A DNA stretch of 64,000 nt, from NCBI GenBank assembly GCA_018436705.1, contig JAHDLA010000019.1:1-64000 (forward strand), written 5' to 3'. Under the pieces are notes generated by a model. It was not told the origin of the DNA, ran no database searches, and was given only the letters and a program-made list of their open reading frames with translations. Positions 25,468 through 34,198 of this stretch are shown piece by piece. The stretch comes from Sedimentibacter sp. (GTDB lineage Bacteria; Bacillota; Clostridia; Tissierellales; Sedimentibacteraceae). Both the position numbers and the translations under genes were made by a program. The number at the start of each line of letters is the position of its first letter. Position 1 is the stretch's first letter.

Positions 25468-26307
25468 TTATGAAAATGCTTGCAATGTTACAACTACAAG
25501 TTCCGGGCGATTAAATATACGAAGCGGGAAAATGCTGTTTCCAAGTCCTCTGCTCACTGACATGGATGTTGTTCCGTCTGTAATTATTCCCTCTGAATAT
25601 TTAGGAAAAAAGCCCTGGTTTGGAGATAGTACTCCTCCTAAAAACGGTAACCTTATCTGTCCGCCGTGTGCATGACCTGCAAATACAAAATCTATTCCTG
25701 CCCTTTTGTATAAACTGAAAAATTCTGCCCTGTGGGAAAGAAGAATATTAAAATCTGTCAATGACTGTTGCAATAATTTTTTTATGCTATCCTCCATATA
25801 TGACACATTAATCTCAGTTCCATAATCCTTCATATTAAAATTAATTGCAGGATCAGCCGCCCCCATAATACCAATTACTGATTTTTGCCTATTTATAGCG
25901 ACATATGAACCATCCATAATTTTTACATTCAAATCACTTAATGTTTGCTGCAATTTATTGTAATGTTCCGACATCTGCTCATGATTTCCTGTTACATAGT
26001 ACACAGGAGCAGTTTTCACAATTTCCCTTAAAAAAACTGCTGCTGCCCCAATATCTGTTCTTCTTCTGTCTATCAGATCTCCGGTTATTACTATTATATC
26101 CGGTTTTATTTTAAATATGGCATCGTCTAGCCTTCCTCTAAAATTTTTGTTGTGCAGGTCGGAAATATGAAGAATCTTAAATCCATCAAATTCTTTCGGC
26201 AGATTTTTTTTAATGATACTGTGTCTAGTTACTTCCAAAGCATTATTCTGCCATACAAAAAAGAAAACAGATGACGCTATTACAGCAATTATTTGATATG
26301 CTTTCAT
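25468..26307 (-). CDS. Membrane-anchored metallophosphoesterase
   Basis: A YkuE/YaeI-type calcineurin-like phosphoesterase. One N-terminal hydrophobic helix (MKAYQIIAVIASSVFFFVW) anchors it. The metal ligands lie in ILHISDLHNKNF, VITGDLIDRR, VTGNHEQ, LLSHRAEFF and FAGHAHGGQIRLP. The last motifs with GQIRLPFLGG are typical of the group thought to act on lipids or UDP-sugars, but the substrate is unknown. The ATG at 26305-26307 follows the stop of the DUF2007-like gene by 10 bases. A longer frame runs back into that gene without a better start. Confidence 0.9.
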   Translation of the reverse strand: MKAYQIIAVIASSVFFFVWQNNALEVTRHSIIKKNLPKEFDGFKILHISDLHNKNFRGRLDDAIFKIKPDIIVITGDLIDRRRTDIGAAAVFLREIVKTAPVYYVTGNHEQMSEHYNKLQQTLSDLNVKIMDGSYVAINRQKSVIGIMGAADPAINFNMKDYGTEINVSYMEDSIKKLLQQSLTDFNILLSHRAEFFSLYKRAGIDFVFAGHAHGGQIRLPFLGGVLSPNQGFFPKYSEGIITDGTTSMSVSRGLGNSIFPLRIFNRPELVVVTLQAFS

Positions 26308-26317
26308 ACGCCTTATT

Positions 26318-26575
26318 TTACTCCGAAGAATCTTCTTCCCCAACTGGTTTTAAAAGCTCTCTGGCTAATTCTGACATATGTGTAGGCACATATATGTCTA
26401 TACCGTATAAATTCACTCCCGTATATATCTCCATTATCTCCCCGCTACCCTTTGATTTCTTCAGGACAGGTATACCATACGACGTAAGTTTTGAAGCAAT
26501 TATTTCTGCCTCAATTGAATTGAGGTTTGAAACAAGTAATTCTTCTTTATTATCATCAACATTATCATTAACCAT
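26318..26575 (-). CDS. DUF2007-like small protein
   Basis: An 85-residue protein with LLVSNLNSIEAEIIASKLTSYGIPVLKK, then a short glycine-rich turn, then GIDIYVPTHMSELARELLKP. This matches the pattern of DUF2007 (putative signal-transducing, PII-like fold) proteins in which a strand-helix unit ends in an IYVP(E)xxxxxAxxLL motif. It is followed closely by the metallophosphoesterase gene and probably shares its transcript. No function is established. Confidence 0.8.
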   Translation of the reverse strand: MVNDNVDDNKEELLVSNLNSIEAEIIASKLTSYGIPVLKKSKGSGEIMEIYTGVNLYGIDIYVPTHMSELARELLKPVGEEDSSE

Positions 26576-26668
26576 GGAATTCTCCTCATTAATTACTTTA
26601 CTTAATTATATCAGATAAAATATAATATTACCATAAAAATCCTTTGCATACTGTCTTTTATTGCAAAT

Positions 26669-26716
26669 AAAAAAAGGCCGAGCTACATTAATTTTATCAT
26701 TAAAAGCTCAAGCCTC
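26669..26716 (-). terminator. Terminator after the niacin transporter gene
   Basis: Minus strand GGC-TT-GAGCT and AGCTC-G-GCC pair with a long AT loop, followed by T7. It is the first structure after the niaX stop codon. Confidence 0.75.
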
Positions 26717-26722
26717 ATTATT

Positions 26723-27286
26723 TTAATTACTTACCTGTTTAGGAATTTTAACAGCTTTTGAAACAGACTTCCAAACAGCCTGTGCAAGGTAGAAATCAAC
26801 CATGCTGTGAACCACCGTTCCAACACCTACCAGAATGATAACCGACATTACAAAACCCTTAGCATAATATCCTGCGCTCATACCGTTGCCGAAATAAAAT
26901 GGAATTACTGCAACAATTTCGCTGAATCCATGGATCACTGCTATTACAAATGAATAAACCAGAGAATTCTTAAAAGAATTTAAGGTATTGGGAAATCTTT
27001 TCAAATATAATGCACCCGCCAATGCAAAAACAATATGAGACGCTGCGCGAAATACTACCACTATTGGAAAACCCGCAAGCAAAAAACCTACTGAAGTACC
27101 TATTGCAACAGCCGCAGCTGTTATAGGAGAAATAAACATTGCAATAAAAATTGCGACATGACTGGCAAGAGTAAATGATGCCGGTTCCATAGTTATTTTA
27201 ATTGGAGAGATTATAGGTATTAATATTCCAATTGCACATAAAAGTGCTGCTGTTACAGTTGAATTAAGACTATTATTTCTATTCAT
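26723..27286 (-). CDS. niaX: Predicted niacin ECF transporter S component
   Basis: A hydrophobic protein of 187 aa with five or six helices (ALLCAIGILIPIISPIKI; HVAIFIAMFISPITAAAVAIGTSVGFLLAG; VVFRAASHIVFALAGALYL; SFVIAVIHGFSEIVAVIPFYFG; VMSVIILVGVGTVVHSMVDFYLA). The compact size and layout are those of an ECF S component. The gene lies downstream of niaR with a NiaR-like operator in its promoter, which points to niacin as substrate. I prefer the second ATG (27284-27286), eight bases after AAAGGA; the ATG at 27290-27292 is only two bases from it. Confidence 0.85.
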   Translation of the reverse strand: MNRNNSLNSTVTAALLCAIGILIPIISPIKITMEPASFTLASHVAIFIAMFISPITAAAVAIGTSVGFLLAGFPIVVVFRAASHIVFALAGALYLKRFPNTLNSFKNSLVYSFVIAVIHGFSEIVAVIPFYFGNGMSAGYYAKGFVMSVIILVGVGTVVHSMVDFYLAQAVWKSVSKAVKIPKQVSN

Positions 27287-27317
27287 ATACATTTCCTTTC
27301 GTTATATGTCTTGTCAT

Positions 27318-27329
27318 GTGTCTTGACAC
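27318..27329. promoter_or_regulatory. Probable NiaR operator in front of niaX
   Basis: GTGTC-TT-GACAC is a perfect palindrome located just downstream of the niaX -10 box, where bound repressor would block transcription. A related half-site (TGTC/TTGTCA) lies immediately to its left. NiaR sites in Bacillota carry a similar TGTCTTGACA-type core. Confidence 0.72.
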
Positions 27330-27340
27330 TAATTGATATT

Positions 27341-27369
27341 ATTATAGCCTCCTGCATTGAAAATGTCAA
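27341..27369 (-). promoter_or_regulatory. Sigma-A promoter of niaX
   Basis: Minus strand TTGACA (plus 27364-27369) and TATAAT (plus 27341-27346), both perfect, with a 17-base spacer. The operator at 27318-27329 follows within 12 bases. Confidence 0.88.
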
Positions 27370-27376
27370 TATGAAA

Positions 27377-27895
27377 TTATTCTTCAAAAATAATTCCGTC
27401 TTTCTTTAATGATTCTATTATTCTGTCTCTTTCTTCTTTATCTTTACACTTGATTCTGTGAAGATGCACACCTTTCGTAAGTCTCATAAGCGGCTGAGTA
27501 TCGTTGCATATTATTTTTTTCATAAATTCGTCTGCTTCATATCGTGTGGAAATTCTAAGCTCTCCGGAGATCTCACCGTATACGGCGTGTTCTACTGTTA
27601 CATCAAGGATTGTACCTCCATTGTCAACGACAGCATATAATTCATTGCGCATATTTTCCTCATTGTGACAGCATGCAACGGTAAATACAAAATCCTTTTC
27701 TTCCTTTGCACAATCAAGTACGTATCCTCTGGGGGTTGCAGATATTTCTAATCCTGATGCTCGCATAAGAGCTATATCTCCCACAATAACCTGCCTGCTG
27801 ACAGAATATTTTTTTGCAAGAGCAGTAGCTGTTATCGGAGAGGTATTTTTGCTTAACACATCCTGTATTTTTTTTCTTCTTTCTTCAGATGTCAT
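27377..27895 (-). CDS. niaR: Transcription repressor NiaR (niacin-responsive)
   Basis: A 172-residue repressor with an N-terminal winged helix (HTH_11, SEERRKKIQDVLSKNTSPITATALAKKYSVSRQVIVGDI in short segments) and a C-terminal 3H domain. The 3H domain is named for its three conserved histidines; here HNEEN, the VEHAVYGEISGEL block and the GVHLHRI block carry them. NiaR binds nicotinate or nicotinamide and represses NAD salvage and uptake genes. It sits directly upstream of niaX; the niaX promoter starts inside the short spacer. GGTGGTGAG precedes the ATG. Confidence 0.93.
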   Translation of the reverse strand: MTSEERRKKIQDVLSKNTSPITATALAKKYSVSRQVIVGDIALMRASGLEISATPRGYVLDCAKEEKDFVFTVACCHNEENMRNELYAVVDNGGTILDVTVEHAVYGEISGELRISTRYEADEFMKKIICNDTQPLMRLTKGVHLHRIKCKDKEERDRIIESLKKDGIIFEE

Positions 27896-27913
27896 ATACT
27901 CACCACCATATAT

Positions 27914-27945
27914 AATAAAATCCCGTCAGAAATTACTCTTACAGG
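27914..27945 (-). terminator. Hairpin downstream of tRNA-Pro
   Basis: Minus strand AAATCCTGT pairs with ACGGGATTT (one G-U) across a 14-base loop and is followed by TATTATATA, a moderate terminator for the tRNA transcript. Confidence 0.5.
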
Positions 27946-27965
27946 ATTTCGTTTTTATTTTAAAA

Positions 27966-28040
27966 TCGGAGTGAAAGGATTTGAACCTTCGGCCTCATGG
28001 TCCCGAACCATGCGCGATACCAAGCTTCGCTACACCCCGA
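27966..28040 (-). tRNA. tRNA-Pro (anticodon CGG)
   Basis: The minus strand folds as a 75-base tRNA without encoded CCA. Acceptor strands TCGGGGT and ACTCCGA pair with one G-U. The anticodon stem CATGG/CCATG encloses the loop TTCGGGA, giving anticodon CGG. The T-arm has GGTTCAAATCC. The short overlapping open frame on the other strand is a shadow of this gene. Confidence 0.96.
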
Positions 28041-28157
28041 AAACATTACTATTATATATCAAGCAAAGTTATTTGTCAATTTATTTTTATTGTCTTCAAG
28101 GCTTTAAAATATAGCATATTATCATTTCTTTTGCTAGCATATTACATTCTTACATCG

Positions 28158-29027
28158 CTATTTTCCTATTCCGTTCTCTCGAGCATAGAAAAAAAGATAC
28201 TGCTGGGCATAGCCTGAGAATTCTCCAAATTTGTTTTCAGCAAATTTTCTTATATCGACATCTTTTGTAGTTTTGTCCACATACAAAGTTTGCATCACCC
28301 TTCTAACCCAAACATCAACAGGAAATGTATCAAATTGTCTCATTGAAAATAAAAGCACACAATTTGCAACCTTGTCCCCTATTCCTGCATAGGTTTTAAG
28401 GTAAGCCAGCCCATCATCATATGATGTATTTTTTATATTGTAAACAATATCTCTTTCCTTCAAAAATCTTTCTGCAGCCTCCTTAATTCTCGGTGATCTG
28501 AAGCCCGCCTTGCATTCCTGTATTTTTTCTACTTTAGCCTTTGACAACTTCTCTGCATCGGGAAAGCTGAAGTAATCCCTTCCTCTGTAATTTCCAATGT
28601 AATTTCCAAAAGCCGCGCTCAAATTCTCTATAACCTTTTTAATCATCGGAATTCTATTATTTGCTGAAATCATAAATGAAACCATAGTTTCCCATTCGTC
28701 CTGATTCAAAATTCTTATACCATATCCGAATTTTATAGCTTCGGACATAATTTCATCTGTGTCTACACGTTTTTTTATTTCTGCATAATCGGTTTTTAGA
28801 TCAAAATATTCTTCAATAAGGTCAATATCGCTTTCAGTAACATTGTTAATAATAACATCCGAATCATTCTGTTTAACATTTATAACCTTGTTTTGAATCA
28901 CTCCCGTATATGTTCCATCCTCTTCTCTGTTCCACCTGAAGCATTGTCCGCACTCAAAAATATGTTTAATATTAAAATCTCTCACATCACTGAGTATTAA
29001 TTTGTTTTTTTTGTAATCTATATTCAT
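28158..29027 (-). CDS. ogg: 8-oxoguanine DNA glycosylase/AP lyase (OGG family)
   Basis: A 289-residue HhH-GPD glycosylase with an OGG_N-like start (residues 1-110, including FECGQCFRWNREEDG, diagnostic of Ogg1 homologues). The helix-hairpin-helix TYAGIGDKVANC has the catalytic Lys219, and Asp238 is in FPVDVWVRRV. It removes 8-oxoguanine opposite C. It follows the TPR-like gene by 11 bases on the same strand, and the tRNA lies beyond its 3' end. Members of the DNA-3-methyladenine glycosylase II family are similar, but the N-terminal domain favours Ogg. Confidence 0.92.
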   Translation of the reverse strand: MNIDYKKNKLILSDVRDFNIKHIFECGQCFRWNREEDGTYTGVIQNKVINVKQNDSDVIINNVTESDIDLIEEYFDLKTDYAEIKKRVDTDEIMSEAIKFGYGIRILNQDEWETMVSFMISANNRIPMIKKVIENLSAAFGNYIGNYRGRDYFSFPDAEKLSKAKVEKIQECKAGFRSPRIKEAAERFLKERDIVYNIKNTSYDDGLAYLKTYAGIGDKVANCVLLFSMRQFDTFPVDVWVRRVMQTLYVDKTTKDVDIRKFAENKFGEFSGYAQQYLFFYARENGIGK

Positions 29028-29038
29028 CTTGGTCCCCT

Positions 29039-29677
29039 CTAAAGCTTTTCAATAAAACTACCGTGTCCGTAATTTCTTGCCTCTTCCATGCTGTCTTCCG
29101 CATCTTCTAGCTTATTTTGCATCTCAAGTATTTTGCTTTTAAAATAATATCCAATTGAAATTCTATAATCATTTCCCGCTGCTTCTATCAAATTGTTGAA
29201 AAATTCTCTGCACTTGGATATATTTCCGTTGTAGAAGTCAGAAACCGCATAAATCAATTCAATAGTTACCTTGTTATAATCCCTGCTGTAATATTTGTCA
29301 ATGGTAGCTCTTACATCATCCAGCACTTCATTTGCCTTTTCAATACTGCCATTGAAATACATACTTAAAAGCAGGTTGTGATAATATATCACCTGCCAGT
29401 TTGGAGGTATTTTAGTTACTTGCTCAGTTAAAATATCTATAGCTTCGCTAAATTCTCCCGAGTAAAAAAGGCCGGTTGTTTTCTGAATAAGATTAATGTT
29501 CTTTTCCTTTTCGCTCTGCATTCTCATAAGCAGTTTATCAACTTCGGCAATGTATTTTTCAGGATTTTTTTCGATATATAAAAGCCTTTTGAATAAATTT
29601 ACCTGTTTTTCCAAAATACTTTTTCTTCTGATTGTATAAGCAAAAACAATTGCCAGAACTACCAGTATTAAATACAT
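29039..29677 (-). CDS. Membrane-anchored helical-repeat (TPR-like) protein of unknown function
   Basis: One N-terminal helix (MYLILVVLAIVFAYTI) is followed by about 190 residues of paired amphipathic helices (GLFYSGEFSEAIDILTEQV; YYHNLLLSMYFNGSIEKANEVLDDV; AVSDFYNGNISKCREFFNNLIE; KSKILEMQNKLEDAEDSMEEA). The spacing of small and aromatic residues fits tetratricopeptide repeats facing the cytosol, suggesting a docking role. A GAGGAG site precedes the ATG. It sits between topB and ogg and no partner is evident. Confidence 0.75.
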   Translation of the reverse strand: MYLILVVLAIVFAYTIRRKSILEKQVNLFKRLLYIEKNPEKYIAEVDKLLMRMQSEKEKNINLIQKTTGLFYSGEFSEAIDILTEQVTKIPPNWQVIYYHNLLLSMYFNGSIEKANEVLDDVRATIDKYYSRDYNKVTIELIYAVSDFYNGNISKCREFFNNLIEAAGNDYRISIGYYFKSKILEMQNKLEDAEDSMEEARNYGHGSFIEKL

Positions 29678-29772
29678 ATCTTCTCCTCGTTGCTGTACGG
29701 AGAGTTTTTATACAAAACTTTCCACATCATACTAAATTTCTTCTTACGATTTTATCTTTAAATACATTTATA

Positions 29773-31947
29773 TCAAAGCTTTAATTTAGACAAAGCATCT
29801 GCTAAGGCAGTATTCAATACTTCATCTTGTTTTTTATTTTGTTTGGACATATATTTTGCTGCATCTTTTTTAGAAATTGATGTTTTCTCTTTTTCTTTTC
29901 TTTTATTAAATGCAGTCAACTTTTCTCTGTAACCGCACTTGCACACAAAAATCTTACCTTCTCCTTCTCCCTTAAGTTCAAGTTTTTTGTGGCAGTTTGG
30001 GCATCTTGCGTTTGTTATTTGAGAGATTCCTTTTCTATATCCACACTCTCTGTTTTGGCACACCAGCATCGTTCCTTTTTTCCCGTTCACCTCAAGCAAA
30101 TAACTTCCGCACTCGGGACACTTTTCTCTTGTTTCATTATCGTGTACAAATGTTTTGCTGCTCGTTTTAATATCTTTGATTATCTTATTTGTATAATCAA
30201 TCATTTCTCTGATAAAATCATTTTTGTCAGTGTGGCCTTTAGAAATATCCGTCAATTTTTGCTCCCATTCAGCTGTAAGAACCGGAGATTTCAACTCTTC
30301 CGGAGCAAGACCGAGAAGTTGCCTGCCCTTAGATGTTGTATGGATATATCTATCCTTTTTTTCTATTACAAAACTGTTAAATAACTTATCAATTATATCT
30401 GCTCTTGTTGCAACCGTTCCTAGGCCACCTGTCATTCCAATAGTTTTTTTCAGATCCTTGTCAGCATTTTTCATGAATTTTATTGGATTTTCCATAGCAG
30501 ACAACAGAGTTGCTTCTGTGAACATTGCAGGAGGCTTAGTTTCACCAGTTGTTTTCTTCATAGATTCAACTCTTATCTGCACTCCATTTTTGAAGCTGTC
30601 TAATTTTTCAAGAGTGTAATCCTCAAGAATTTCATCATCTTCATAATTACCATAGACTTCCTTCCACCCTGCGGACAATGTTATTCTTCCTTCGGAGGTA
30701 AATGTCTCATTTTCAATTTTACCCTTTATCAAGATCTTGTCATATTCAAACGGCTTTGATAGTACAGCAAGAAATCTTTTAACGACCAGATCATATATCT
30801 TTCTTTCTCTATCTGAAAGATTCGCCAAAAATACCGGCTGCTCAGTAGGTATAATTGCATGGTGATCAGAAACCTTTCCGTTATTTACAAAATTTTTATT
30901 CCCTTTAATTGCGTTAGAAGCTATTTTAAATCCTATTTTTGAATAAGGTCCTACACTGCAAGCCCTTACCCTGTCTCTTAAAGTTTCAACTACATCATCA
31001 GTTAGATACCTTGAATCAGTTCTTGGATACGTAAGCACTTTATGTCTCTCATATAGTAACTGCATTGCGTTTAACGTCTCCTTCGCCGAAAAATTATACA
31101 TGTTGTTGGCATCTCTTTGAAGCTCAGTTAAGTCATACAGCAATGGAGCCTGCTTAAAAGATTTTTTTCGGGATATATCAGTAATTTCAATTTTTTTATT
31201 TGATATTTTGCTAATTATTTTATCGCATTTTTCAGCGTTAAACGTTCTTGTATCATTATTTTTATCGTGCCATTTAAATTTAAATCCTCCAGCAGATAAT
31301 TCTATACCATAAAATTTCGAAGGTTTAAATTCTCGTATTTCGTCTTCCATAGCTGCAATCATGGCAATTGTCGGAGTTTGTACCCTTCCACAAGATAGTT
31401 GAGCATTATATTTAGACGTCAATGCTCTAGTAGCATTAATTCCAACAATCCAGTCAGCTTCCGCACGTGCTTCTGCTGATTTGTATAAATTATCATACTG
31501 TTTAGCATCCTTTAATTTACTGAAGCCGTCCTTTATTGCTTTATCAGTTACTGAAGAAATCCAAAGCCTTTTAATAGGTATTTTTACTTCGGCTTTTTCA
31601 ATAATCCATCTTGCAACAAGTTCTCCTTCTCTTCCCGCATCAGTTGCAATTACAATTTGCGTTATATCTTTTCTCCGCATAAGGCCTTTTACTACGCCAA
31701 ACTGTTTTCTGGTCTTTTTAATAACTTCCGTTCGCATTTTTCGCGGAATAATAGGAAGATGCTCTAACTCCCAACGAGCATATTTTGAATCATAACTTTC
31801 AGGATCAACTAGAGTTACAAGATGACCCAGTGCCCATGTTACAATGTATTCCTTGCCCTCAACATACCCGTTTGCGCTTTTATTGCATTTTAAAACTTTT
31901 CCTATATCCTTCCCAACAGAAGGTTTTTCTGCCAATACTAAAATCAT
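29773..31947 (-). CDS. topB: DNA topoisomerase III
   Basis: Type IA topoisomerase of 724 aa. The Toprim domain begins at residue 1 (LVLAEKPSVGKDIGKVL) and contains ATDAGREGELVARWI (101-115). The catalytic Tyr307 is in VLTYPRTDSRYL. SCGRVQTPTIAMI marks the core. The C-terminal region (about 610-680) holds two zinc-ribbon-like motifs (CPECGSYLL...CQNRECGY and CPNCHKKLEL...CKCGY). A lysine-rich tail closes the protein. Length fits the Bacillus/Clostridium TopB type. AAAGGA precedes the ATG. The SSB-like gene upstream may be co-expressed. Confidence 0.95.
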   Translation of the reverse strand: MILVLAEKPSVGKDIGKVLKCNKSANGYVEGKEYIVTWALGHLVTLVDPESYDSKYARWELEHLPIIPRKMRTEVIKKTRKQFGVVKGLMRRKDITQIVIATDAGREGELVARWIIEKAEVKIPIKRLWISSVTDKAIKDGFSKLKDAKQYDNLYKSAEARAEADWIVGINATRALTSKYNAQLSCGRVQTPTIAMIAAMEDEIREFKPSKFYGIELSAGGFKFKWHDKNNDTRTFNAEKCDKIISKISNKKIEITDISRKKSFKQAPLLYDLTELQRDANNMYNFSAKETLNAMQLLYERHKVLTYPRTDSRYLTDDVVETLRDRVRACSVGPYSKIGFKIASNAIKGNKNFVNNGKVSDHHAIIPTEQPVFLANLSDRERKIYDLVVKRFLAVLSKPFEYDKILIKGKIENETFTSEGRITLSAGWKEVYGNYEDDEILEDYTLEKLDSFKNGVQIRVESMKKTTGETKPPAMFTEATLLSAMENPIKFMKNADKDLKKTIGMTGGLGTVATRADIIDKLFNSFVIEKKDRYIHTTSKGRQLLGLAPEELKSPVLTAEWEQKLTDISKGHTDKNDFIREMIDYTNKIIKDIKTSSKTFVHDNETREKCPECGSYLLEVNGKKGTMLVCQNRECGYRKGISQITNARCPNCHKKLELKGEGEGKIFVCKCGYREKLTAFNKRKEKEKTSISKKDAAKYMSKQNKKQDEVLNTALADALSKLKL

Positions 31948-32036
31948 CTTAATTTTCCTTTATTTTTGATAAATATTATTGTAACACATTATTATGAATT
32001 TAAAAATACATATTTAAAAATAACTCACCGCAAAAA

Positions 32037-32064
32037 ATCAAAAAGAAACCTTTTACGGTTTCTC
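32037..32064 (-). terminator. Terminator after the SSB-like gene
   Basis: Minus strand GAGAAACC-GTAAAA-GGTTTCTTTTTG: an 8-bp stem followed by T5 and a further T-run. Confidence 0.85.
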
Positions 32065-32095
32065 AAATTTTGCAAAAATTAATATATTTTTTATA

Positions 32096-32791
32096 TTATT
32101 CCTCAAAATCATCTTCATTATCTTCATTATCTTCAGCATCTCTTTTTCTGTTGTTTTCTGTCTTTATATGTTCTAACTTAGTAACTGATACTTCATATGC
32201 GGTCTTCGTTTCATAGGTATCGTTTTCACATTTTTTCTGATATTTTCTGCTTTGAATTCTTCCCCATATTTTTATATGGTCTCCAACCTCTAACTTTTCA
32301 CAGTACCTGGCATTTCTTCCCCACGCTATGCATGGTATATAGTCTGATTTGTTATATGACCTGTTAACAGCAATCAGCATATCTGTAATTTCTCTGCCGA
32401 AAGGCGTAGTTCTGAATTTTGTTTCCTTGCAAAGATATCCATTAAGAAAAACTTCATTCGGGTGCCTTATTAGTTCTTCAAATTCGTCACCGGGTACCAG
32501 TATATCTCTTACAAATACTCTAAGAAGAAGTTTATTGCTTGTTTCTTCGTATCTGTTATAGGATCTGAATTGACCGTCAATAACAATAAAATTTCCGGGA
32601 CTCATGTCAATATCATTTATCAGCCTTTCAGATATTATAACAGGCAGCAAATCCTTTGTGTCGCTTAATCTAGGCACTTCCATAGAAAATTCGTAGAACT
32701 TTTCACCGAATACTTCGTGGCTGAATTCTAAATTACTGTTTATTTTTCCGACAATCCTTATATAGTTTGACTGCATCTGTTTATCGTTCAT
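32096..32791 (-). CDS. Single-stranded DNA-binding protein with two OB folds
   Basis: A 231-residue SSB-like protein. The second half (about 110-200, NEVFLNGYLCKETKFRTTPFGREITDMLIAVNRSYNKSDYIPCIAWGRNARYCEKLEVGDHIKIWGRIQSRKY) is a clear SSB OB fold. The first half (about 8-100, NYIRIVGKINSNLEFSHEVFGEKFYEFSMEVPR) reads as a second, more diverged OB fold. The C-terminus is very acidic (DNEDNEDDFEE) like SSB tails but lacks the final DIPF-type motif. It is longer than canonical SSB. GGGGG precedes the ATG. A role alongside TopB in recombination or replication is inferred. Confidence 0.85.
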   Translation of the reverse strand: MNDKQMQSNYIRIVGKINSNLEFSHEVFGEKFYEFSMEVPRLSDTKDLLPVIISERLINDIDMSPGNFIVIDGQFRSYNRYEETSNKLLLRVFVRDILVPGDEFEELIRHPNEVFLNGYLCKETKFRTTPFGREITDMLIAVNRSYNKSDYIPCIAWGRNARYCEKLEVGDHIKIWGRIQSRKYQKKCENDTYETKTAYEVSVTKLEHIKTENNRKRDAEDNEDNEDDFEE

Positions 32792-33006
32792 ATTTACTTT
32801 TTCCCCCTATAATTTGTCTTATATATACCATACTATTCATTGCAATTTAATATATGCTTTATATGATAAAAAAAATTGCTGTTGTCAATTATTTTGCACC
32901 ACGTTTATACGGTTCAAGAAAATGTATTGAAGTTTAGTTTTTTATGTTATATAATAATTTGAGTAAATTTGGATTTGTAAGAAACGAAAGGACGGTAATA
33001 CGTTTT

Positions 33007-34098
33007 ATGAAATTAGGTATAGTAGGTCTTCCAAACGTAGGCAAAAGTACATTGTTTAATGCAATAACTTCAGCAGGAGCTGAATCTGCAAATTATCCAT
33101 TTTGTACAATTGAGCCCAATGTTGGTGTAGTGGAAGTTCCAGATAAAAGATTGAATTTTTTAACTAAAATGAGCAATTCAGGAAAAACAGTTCCTGCAGT
33201 TATAGAATTTTTTGATATAGCCGGGCTTGTAAAAGGAGCCAGCAAGGGCGAGGGGCTTGGAAACAAATTTCTTTCGCACATCAGAGAAGTTGAGGCTATA
33301 GTCCATGTTGTAAGATGCTTTGATGATGAAAATGTAATTCATGTGGAAAGTTCAGTAAACCCAATAAGAGATATAGAAATAATTGAGCTTGAGCTTGTTC
33401 TGGCCGATTTAGAAGTGATGGCAAAAAGACTTGAAAGATTGACTAAGCTGGTTAAAAACGATAAATCACTTCTACCAGAGTTTGAACTTGTAAAAAAAAT
33501 AGTAAGTGCGCTGGAAAATGAAAAACAAGCAAGATTCTTAGATTATACAGATGAAGAACTGAAACTGCTTAAAACGTTTAATCTTATCACAGCTAAACCT
33601 GTACTATATGCTGCAAATGTTGATGAAGACTACCTTTCAGATCCTTCAGAAAACAAGTATGTTGAAAATGTAAAAAAACACGCAGCTCAAGATAACTCAG
33701 AAGTCATTACTGTTTGCGGAAAAATAGAAGAAGAAATTTCAGTTCTGGAAGATGATGAAAAAATTGAATTTCTCCAAGAGTTGGGGCTGGAAGAATCAGG
33801 ACTAGACAAGCTAATAAGAGCAAGTTACAAACTTCTAGGATTGATTAGCTTTTTTACAACAGGTCCAATGGAGTCCAAAGCTTGGACAATTATAGACGGA
33901 ACTAAAGCTCCACAGGCAGCCGGAAAAATCCATTCCGATATAGAAAGAGGATTTATTCGTGCAGAAGTAACATCCTATGAAGATGCTGAAAAATATGGAA
34001 CCATGCAGGCTGTTAAAGAAAAAGGCCTGATGCGCCTAGAAGGAAAAGAATATACTGTACAAGACGGAGACATCATCCTGTTTAGGTTTAATGTATAG
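33007..34098 (+). CDS. ychF: Redox-regulated ATPase YchF (Obg family)
   Basis: Begins MKLGIVGLPNVGKSTLFNAI, the family start; Walker A GLPNVGKS. The switch region FFDIAGLVKGASKGEGLGNKFLSHIREVEAIVHVVRCF is typical, and a C-terminal TGS-like domain ends in VQDGDIILFRFNV. Length from this ATG is 363 aa, the usual size. The ATG at 33007 has a weak and distant ribosome binding site (AAAGGA about 19 bases upstream). A longer frame from 32944 adds 21 residues absent from the family. YchF binds ribosomes and ATP, and is linked to oxidative stress. It is the only large plus-strand gene in this part. Confidence 0.95.
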   Translation: MKLGIVGLPNVGKSTLFNAITSAGAESANYPFCTIEPNVGVVEVPDKRLNFLTKMSNSGKTVPAVIEFFDIAGLVKGASKGEGLGNKFLSHIREVEAIVHVVRCFDDENVIHVESSVNPIRDIEIIELELVLADLEVMAKRLERLTKLVKNDKSLLPEFELVKKIVSALENEKQARFLDYTDEELKLLKTFNLITAKPVLYAANVDEDYLSDPSENKYVENVKKHAAQDNSEVITVCGKIEEEISVLEDDEKIEFLQELGLEESGLDKLIRASYKLLGLISFFTTGPMESKAWTIIDGTKAPQAAGKIHSDIERGFIRAEVTSYEDAEKYGTMQAVKEKGLMRLEGKEYTVQDGDIILFRFNV

Positions 34099-34117
34099 AC
34101 AAAAATATAAAAGAGTT

Positions 34118-34148
34118 TGAGTTCAGTTTAGCCCGAACTCTTTTTTTA
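34118..34148 (+). terminator. Terminator after ychF
   Basis: GAGTTC (34119-34124) and GAACTC (34135-34140) form a stem followed by T7. Confidence 0.88.
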
Positions 34149-34156
34149 TAAACTTA

Positions 34157-34190
34157 GAAAAACCGCTTTAGCTAAGCTTAAAGCGGTTTT
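34157..34190 (-). terminator. Terminator after the GldA-like dehydrogenase gene
   Basis: AAAACCGCTTTA and TAAAGCGGTTTT form a 12-bp stem (34159-34170 / 34179-34190) with T-runs on both strands. It closes the minus-strand transcript and is nine bases from its stop codon; it may be bidirectional. Confidence 0.88.
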
Positions 34191-34198
34191 CGTAATTC

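Noticed and set aside
27981..28217. 78-aa plus-strand frame beginning MNLRPHGPEP
   Set aside because: It is read across tRNA-Pro on the opposite strand, a common artefact of tRNA genes.
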